Source: Vibrio neonatus
GTDB lineage: Bacteria > Pseudomonadota > Gammaproteobacteria > Enterobacterales > Vibrionaceae
Direction: 5' to 3'
DNA: 64,000 nt
NCBI RefSeq assembly: GCF_024346975.1
Contig: NZ_AP024885.1
Location: forward strand, 1,984,001-2,048,000
Numbering within the stretch: the stretch's first letter is position 1; each line of letters opens with the position of its first letter. Of the stretch, positions 59,228 through 64,000 are shown piece after piece. Below the pieces are notes generated by a model. It searched no databases. It saw only the letters and a list, made by a program, of their open reading frames with translations, and was not told the DNA's origin. The translations under genes were made by a program, and so were the position numbers.

Positions 59228-59677
59228 TTAATCTTCTAGTCTAGCGATCTCTTCGCCAAATTCTTTGATGTCTTCAAAACTGCGATACACAGAAGCAAAA
59301 CGGATATAAGCTACCTTATCGAGCTCTTTTAGTTGATCCATCACTAGATTACCTATCATATCGCTAGAGACTTCTCGCTCTCCGGTTGCGCGCAGTTTTG
59401 ATTTGATAATACTCATGGACAACTCAACTGCATCAGCGCTAACGGGTCGTTTCTCTAACGCACGATGTAAGCCATTAGCCAGTTTATCTTCGTTAAAAGG
59501 TTCACGGTTGCCATTAGATTTAATCACCTTTGGCATCACTAACTCTGCGGTTTCAAAGGTGGTAAAGCGTTCATTACACGCGATACATTGACGACGACGA
59601 CGTACTTGATGCCCGTCAGCAACCAATCGAGAGTCGATGACTTTAGTCTCATTTTCTGAACAAAATGGGCAGTGCAT
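59228..59677 (-). CDS. nrdR: Transcriptional repressor NrdR
   Basis: Repressor of ribonucleotide reductase operons that senses ATP and dATP. It has 149 residues. The N-terminal zinc ribbon is MHCPFC...QCIAC, followed by an ATP-cone domain ([19 protein letters not shown]). The conserved C-terminus runs [19 protein letters not shown]. It heads the nrdR-ribD-ribE-ribB-ribH-nusB series; its promoter should lie in the 245 bases upstream, which also hold the proA terminator. Confidence 0.97.
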   Translation of the reverse strand: MHCPFCSENETKVIDSRLVADGHQVRRRRQCIACNERFTTFETAELVMPKVIKSNGNREPFNEDKLANGLHRALEKRPVSADAVELSMSIIKSKLRATGEREVSSDMIGNLVMDQLKELDKVAYIRFASVYRSFEDIKEFGEEIARLED

Positions 59678-59823
59678 ACAAGCTCCATAAGTGTGATAAA
59701 AAGGGAAAGGTACTTTGTAGTAAAGTACATTAAATTAGGCTTCTGCATTACAAAGCCATTCGCTATAACCAGTGTAACGGATTTACCGCACTGATTCGAG
59801 AAAGATGCTATAAAGCATAGAAA

Positions 59824-59854
59824 TGAAAAAAGGGCTCTGTGATAGAGCCCCCAT
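59824..59854 (-). terminator. Intrinsic terminator of proBA
   Basis: GGGCTCT (59832-59838) pairs with AGAGCCC (59844-59850). On the minus strand it is followed by TTTTTTC. It lies about 70 bases after the proA stop codon. Confidence 0.85.
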
Positions 59855-59922
59855 TACTTTTATTGCAAATAACTCTTTAAAGTATCAATCGGTTAGCCAG
59901 AACAAGGACAACGACTTAGCCT

Positions 59923-61173
59923 CTAAGGTCTTGGTAAATAGTTACCTTTACCCACCCATTTATAACTGGTGAGCTCTTCAAGCCCCATTGGGCCACGGGC
60001 ATGCAGTTTTTGCGTAGACACTGCTACTTCTGCGCCTAAACCAAACTGAGCACCATCGGTGAATCGCGTTGAGGCATTCACATACACCGCTGCCGATCCT
60101 GCTGTATTGATAAAGCATTCAGCATTGTTGAGATCATTAGTCATAATGGCATCAGAGTGACTGGCGTTGTGATCGCGCATATGTTGAATTGCGCCCTCTA
60201 CATCATCAACCACTTTAACCCCTAGCACAAACGCCAACCATTCGGTGTCAAAGTCACCTTCGGCCGCTTCTCTTACTTTGCTTGCATGAGTTAGATACGG
60301 CAATGCAGAGTCGTGGGCAACAAATTCGACTTTGTCTTTTAATGATGCCGCCAATTTACTTAAAAACGTTTCGGCTACAGCTTTGTGCACCAATAAAGTA
60401 TCTAGTGAGTTACACGCCGATGGACGTTGTACTTTTGAGTTTTCTACGACCGTCACTGAGCGTTCAATATCAGCGCTTTCATCCACAAAAATATGAGAAA
60501 TACCAAAGCCGCCAATAATCACTGGAATGGTGCTGTTCTCTTTACACATTTTATGTAAGCCTGCACCACCGCGCGGAATGATCATATCCACGTATTCATC
60601 CAACTTTAACAGTTGAGAGACCAATTCACGATCGGGCTTTTCAATGTATTGAACCGACGCAATCGGCAATCCCGTTTGCTCTAGCGCAGTTTGAATCACT
60701 TTTACCAGCGCCATATTGGAATGGAACGTCTCGCGTCCACCTCGCAAAATGCTGGCATTACCTGTTTTAAGGCACAATGAAGCAATATCAATAGTAACAT
60801 TAGGTCGCGCTTCATAAATCACACCGACCACGCCTAGCGGAACGCGGCGACGTGATAGTGAAAGGCCATTTTCCAGTACGCGACTGTCTAATTCACTGCC
60901 AATCGGATCATTTAAAGTAATGACATTACGCACGTCGTTCGCAATCGCTTTTAGGCGATCTTCATTGAGCAGCAAACGATCTAGCAGCGCTTCGCTCATG
61001 CCAGCATCGCGAGCAGCTTGAATATCGATAGCATTGGCTTCAAGAATGGTTTTTGATTGCTTTTCTAGCTCATCCGCCATGACCGCTAATGCATTATTTT
61101 TAGTGGCGGTAGTGGTGGTAGCAAGAGCAAATGATGCTTGTTTTGCGCGCTGGCCTAGTTGAATTAAATCCAA
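59923..61173 (-). CDS. proA: Gamma-glutamyl phosphate reductase
   Basis: Second step of proline synthesis; it reduces gamma-glutamyl phosphate to the semialdehyde with NADPH. An aldehyde-dehydrogenase-fold protein of 416 residues (E. coli 417). The catalytic cysteine is in [32 protein letters not shown] and [19 protein letters not shown] are family segments. It lies 39 bases after proB. Confidence 0.97.
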   Translation of the reverse strand: MDLIQLGQRAKQASFALATTTTATKNNALAVMADELEKQSKTILEANAIDIQAARDAGMSEALLDRLLLNEDRLKAIANDVRNVITLNDPIGSELDSRVLENGLSLSRRRVPLGVVGVIYEARPNVTIDIASLCLKTGNASILRGGRETFHSNMALVKVIQTALEQTGLPIASVQYIEKPDRELVSQLLKLDEYVDMIIPRGGAGLHKMCKENSTIPVIIGGFGISHIFVDESADIERSVTVVENSKVQRPSACNSLDTLLVHKAVAETFLSKLAASLKDKVEFVAHDSALPYLTHASKVREAAEGDFDTEWLAFVLGVKVVDDVEGAIQHMRDHNASHSDAIMTNDLNNAECFINTAGSAAVYVNASTRFTDGAQFGLGAEVAVSTQKLHARGPMGLEELTSYKWVGKGNYLPRP

Positions 61174-61212
61174 AATATTGTCCTCTATAATTTTATCTTG
61201 GCTGGTCAGCCG

Positions 61213-62322
61213 TTAATCTTGCATCATGACTAAATCGTCACGGTGGATGATCTCTGAGCCATAATCATGCCCGAGAACCTCACCAATTTCTTTGCTGTGC
61301 ATACCTTGAATTTGAATCATATCTTCACTGGAATATTTAACTAATCCTTTGGCAATGAGAGTGCCTGATTGATTCACAATACGCGCAACTTCACCACGCG
61401 CAAATTCGCCGTTAACCTCAGTCACCCCTTTTGCCAGCAAGCTACTGCCTTTACGTTGCAACGCATTCACTGCGCCATCATCAATGACAATGTCACCGGA
61501 GGCGGCAGGGCCTGCCAATATCCAACGTTTTCTGTTTTCTAAAGATTCAGGTAACGGCAGGAAGCGCGTACCGCACGGAGAAGCAGAAACACTCTCTAAA
61601 ATCACGTTATCAGCACTGCCGGCAGCAATAATAACTTCAATCCCAGAACGTCTGGCAATGTCGGCTGCTTGCAGTTTGGTAGCCATACCGCCAGTACCCA
61701 AAGTTGTGCCACTGCCACCGGCAATTTTAATCAAGGTTTCATCAATGGTAGAGACTTCACGAATCAGTTTTGCGTCAGGGTTGCTTCGAGGATCGGCGGT
61801 AAATAAACCCGGCTGATCGGTCAGCAGAACCAAAGTATCAGCGCCACATAAAATGCCCACCAATGCCGAGAGGTTGTCGTTGTCTCCGACTTTGATTTCG
61901 GTCGTGGCAACCGCATCATTTTCATTCACGATAGGGATAATATTGTGTTCAACCAGCGTATTAATCGTGTCGCGGGCATTTAAGAAACGCTCTCTGTCTT
62001 CAAGATCGGCACGAGTCAATAACATCTGCCCTATCTTCAAATTATAGATAGAGAAGAGAGATTCCCATACTTGGATTAGATGTGACTGACCGACAGCAGC
62101 TAGCAGTTGTTTGGTGGCCATTGACTTAGGCAAACTGGGGTGACCCAATTGTTCTCGACCTGCGGCAATTGCACCAGAAGATACCAACACTAAATGATAA
62201 CCACGTTGTTTCAATTCAGCGCATTGGCGAACTAATTCGACCATGTGAGCGCGATTAAGATATTGAGACCCGCCAGTTATTACACTAGTGCCTAGTTTTA
62301 CAACAACTGTCTTAGCTTGCAT
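61213..62322 (-). CDS. proB: Glutamate 5-kinase
   Basis: First, feedback-inhibited step of proline synthesis. An amino-acid-kinase domain ([52 protein letters not shown]) is followed by a C-terminal PUA domain from about residue 275 ([21 protein letters not shown]). It has 369 residues (E. coli 367). It forms an operon with proA, downstream of the crl terminator. Confidence 0.97.
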   Translation of the reverse strand: MQAKTVVVKLGTSVITGGSQYLNRAHMVELVRQCAELKQRGYHLVLVSSGAIAAGREQLGHPSLPKSMATKQLLAAVGQSHLIQVWESLFSIYNLKIGQMLLTRADLEDRERFLNARDTINTLVEHNIIPIVNENDAVATTEIKVGDNDNLSALVGILCGADTLVLLTDQPGLFTADPRSNPDAKLIREVSTIDETLIKIAGGSGTTLGTGGMATKLQAADIARRSGIEVIIAAGSADNVILESVSASPCGTRFLPLPESLENRKRWILAGPAASGDIVIDDGAVNALQRKGSSLLAKGVTEVNGEFARGEVARIVNQSGTLIAKGLVKYSSEDMIQIQGMHSKEIGEVLGHDYGSEIIHRDDLVMMQD

Positions 62323-62393
62323 TTGTTACTCATTCATATTGATAAAGGAGCTTCTTTTTTAACAAGCTAAGCACAGTTTCACAAGCAAAAAAG

Positions 62394-62419
62394 CAAAAAG
62401 GCACCCTAAGGTGCCTTTA
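62394..62419 (-). terminator. Intrinsic terminator of crl
   Basis: GGCACC (62400-62405) and GGTGCC (62410-62415), with flanking AAA/TTT extending the stem. On the minus strand a TTTTT run follows. Confidence 0.82.
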
Positions 62420-62433
62420 TTCTCAAATTTTCA

Positions 62434-62823
62434 TTAAGCAACCGCTTCAGAATCCTCATGCAGCTCAAACTCAAATGCAAATTGTTCGCTCAGCTGAGCT
62501 TGAATTTTGCTTTGAAAAACCGACTGAGTCCGTTTCACTTCCGCTTCCACAGCCGCTGGCAGTTTCTCATCTACCCATGTGCCTGAGGCGTTGTATTTGC
62601 CATGATGAAAATGGGCGATACAAGTTGATGCATCATCTTGTTTTTCAAGCTCCATCCACCAGCCCCAAAATTCACGACATTCAGGTGACTTTTTATCATC
62701 GACGCAAACGGACAGGCAATCAAACAAAAACAAATTTGGCTGACATTCTGATTCACGTAAATACGGACCGATCGCTTTTAGCTTGGCGATCATACGATGA
62801 TAAGTTGGTTGCTTCCCTAGCAT
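62434..62823 (-). CDS. crl: Sigma factor-binding protein Crl
   Basis: Binds sigma-S and helps it form RNA polymerase holoenzyme, supporting stationary-phase genes. It has 129 residues. FKAIGPY-type start (AKLKAIGPYLRESECQ), LFLFDCLSVCVDDKKSPECREFWGWWMELE are clearly Crl. The tail is acidic. It lies between frsA and proB, the same neighbourhood as in E. coli (crl, frsA and proBA are close). Confidence 0.95.
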   Translation of the reverse strand: MLGKQPTYHRMIAKLKAIGPYLRESECQPNLFLFDCLSVCVDDKKSPECREFWGWWMELEKQDDASTCIAHFHHGKYNASGTWVDEKLPAAVEAEVKRTQSVFQSKIQAQLSEQFAFEFELHEDSEAVA

Positions 62824-62936
62824 AATAACTCCATTTTTTATTATTTTTCGTTCGCAATAGCAGAGTGCGATACGTTTTATTGTTGCTCATCAGTTACATA
62901 AGTAGGAGTTATAGTGCCATTAAATTAACATTGCTG

Positions 62937-64000
62937 TCACGACTTTAATTCATTTAACAACCAGTCAACCGCTAAATCTAACGATTTTTGATAACCTTGA
63001 CTTAAATTCTTCGACGGAACTTTTACCGCTTGTCCCACTTTACTCGACATTGAGATCAACTTGTTATCGCTGTGAGGAGCAATAGGATCGCCATCTAAAG
63101 AGATAGCTAACAAAGGCACGCTAGTGCGTCTTGAAGCGAGTAAGCCTTGTGTTTTTAAAGACCATGCCGACATTTGCCCAGCTAAGCTTTGAATATCCAG
63201 CGGAGATTTACCCAGTCGCGAGCCTAGAACATCCAAATACATCTTAGGCATACTCGCCACTTTATCGGGAGAAGCAAAAATATCATGCACTGGGGCACCG
63301 ATAGTGACACAGGCCTTAATGCGGCTTTGCTCTAAAAAGCTCAACCTAACCAATGCATTACCACCAAAGCGGAAACCCAGTAACCCGACATTCCAGTGAT
63401 CAATAAAAGGGACTTGGGGTAGATGATCTAATACCGCTTTATGCAAACAACTTGAATCTTCCGATAATGTCCATTTACTGCTTTTACCTATCGATGGCAT
63501 ATCTATGGTCAGCATCGCAAACTCATTTGGCGCAAGGTGCTCTAAGAAGAGTTTCCACATGTCGGTTTGTACGCTATCAAGGCCGGCGCACACGATTACA
63601 ACGGGCAATGGACGCTCAGTGTGTGGCAAGTGCAAATTCGCCTGAATAGTTTTGCCTTTGTAGGGTACATTGATTTGCTTGAACACGTATTTACTTAAAC
63701 GTGATGCTTCATCGTAGGCTTTATTCGCCAGCACTTGAGCTTGTGAGGCAAGGTTGTCACCTTTGATGTGCGGATAAGCGGCAATGCTAAAGTACAAACT
63801 GGCTTTGTACAGAGCAAGAGCTGCTTCATCCCCTTTTAATTCATTGGCGTGACGCTGATGTTCCATGCCGGCCTGAGTCCACTCATAGGCCCAGTTTCCC
63901 GAACGAAACCCCGTCACAGTATCTAGCCATTCATCTTTAGAACGAGAGTGTGTTGACGAAGAGATGCGAGCTAATACTTGCTCCTGCTCAATAGGATCGG
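62937..64000 (-). CDS. frsA: FrsA (YafA) alpha/beta-hydrolase-like protein, 5' end outside the window
   Basis: The frame stays open to the window edge, so the N-terminus is missing; about 353 residues are present (E. coli FrsA 414). Segments typical of FrsA include GFRSGNWAYEWTQAGME, AAYPHIKGDNLASQAQ, IVCAGLDSVQTDMW and LTIDMPSIGKSSKW. FrsA binds the glucose-specific enzyme IIA in E. coli and shifts carbon flow between respiration and fermentation; other activities have been disputed. The alpha/beta-hydrolase elbow reads LGFRFGGN, with Arg where a serine nucleophile would be. A GTG at 63917 could be misread as a start, but the family similarity continues upstream. Confidence 0.93.
   Translation of the reverse strand, partial: DPIEQEQVLARISSSTHSRSKDEWLDTVTGFRSGNWAYEWTQAGMEHQRHANELKGDEAALALYKASLYFSIAAYPHIKGDNLASQAQVLANKAYDEASRLSKYVFKQINVPYKGKTIQANLHLPHTERPLPVVIVCAGLDSVQTDMWKLFLEHLAPNEFAMLTIDMPSIGKSSKWTLSEDSSCLHKAVLDHLPQVPFIDHWNVGLLGFRFGGNALVRLSFLEQSRIKACVTIGAPVHDIFASPDKVASMPKMYLDVLGSRLGKSPLDIQSLAGQMSAWSLKTQGLLASRRTSVPLLAISLDGDPIAPHSDNKLISMSSKVGQAVKVPSKNLSQGYQKSLDLAVDWLLNELKS

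Noticed and set aside
55670..59700. Possible FMN riboswitch in the riboflavin cluster
   Set aside because: Gaps between the rib genes are short and none shows the conserved FMN-element segments. The cluster begins with nrdR, whose 245-base upstream gap also lacks them.

Overview
The window is a chromosomal housekeeping segment of a gamma-proteobacterium of the family Vibrionaceae, most likely a Vibrio. This rests on protein similarity recognised by eye (GlnB, DnaE, BamA, NusB, RlmM, GcvA, Crl and others read like Vibrio orthologues), on Vibrio-type gene orders, and on Vibrionaceae-rich families such as DUF3549/DUF3301 and a TPR protein with a degenerate GGDEF domain beside queF. No search was run. 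I saw no rRNA, tRNA, insertion sequence, prophage, CRISPR array or clearly broken gene.

Layout. 1-3.2 kb: the last codons of a LysM protein (probably mltD), a YafD-like endonuclease/exonuclease/phosphatase protein, the PII protein glnB, a small cytochrome c, and tilS. 3.3-22.6 kb: a long minus-strand essential block read as rpsB-tsf, pyrH-frr, uppS-cdsA-dxr-rseP-bamA-skp-lpxD-fabZ-lpxA-lpxB-rnhB-dnaE-accA. It joins translation, isoprenoid and phospholipid synthesis, outer-membrane assembly, lipid A synthesis and replication. Hairpins split it at rpsB/tsf, after tsf, after frr, between lpxD and fabZ, and after accA. 22.6-30.5 kb: the rpsB leader, map, a large HD-GYP membrane receptor, the PII-modifying enzyme glnD, and yaeH.

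30.6-40.6 kb is the most variable part: an AT-rich EAL phosphodiesterase gene, truC-yqcC, the uncharacterised DUF3549-DUF3301 pair, a small KfrA-like/coiled-coil protein coupled to yaiI, a lone ParD-like antitoxin, an FAD dehydrogenase, the ferredoxin fdxA, a TrmH-family methyltransferase, a DUF2310 zinc-ribbon protein and syd. 40.7-48.8 kb: queF, the TPR/degenerate-GGDEF protein, ppnN, xni, rlmM, gcvA and, divergent from gcvA, a GcvB-type small RNA gene. 48.8-64 kb: thiI, xseB-ispA-dxs, pgpA-thiL, the riboflavin cluster nrdR-ribD-ribE-ribB(A)-ribH-nusB, proB-proA, crl, and the 3' part of frsA.

Functional links: glnB and its modifier glnD are both here. dxs, dxr, ispA and uppS cover several steps from DXP to undecaprenyl diphosphate. 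thiI and thiL serve thiamine; ribD, ribB, ribH and ribE serve riboflavin. Three c-di-GMP-type proteins (HD-GYP, EAL, degenerate GGDEF) lie within 20 kb. No wholly new system is evident. The items most worth a second look are the HD-GYP receptor with its nested ligand-binding domain and split catalytic domain, the AT-rich EAL gene, the TPR protein whose GGDEF domain lacks both active and inhibitory sites, and the GcvB locus.
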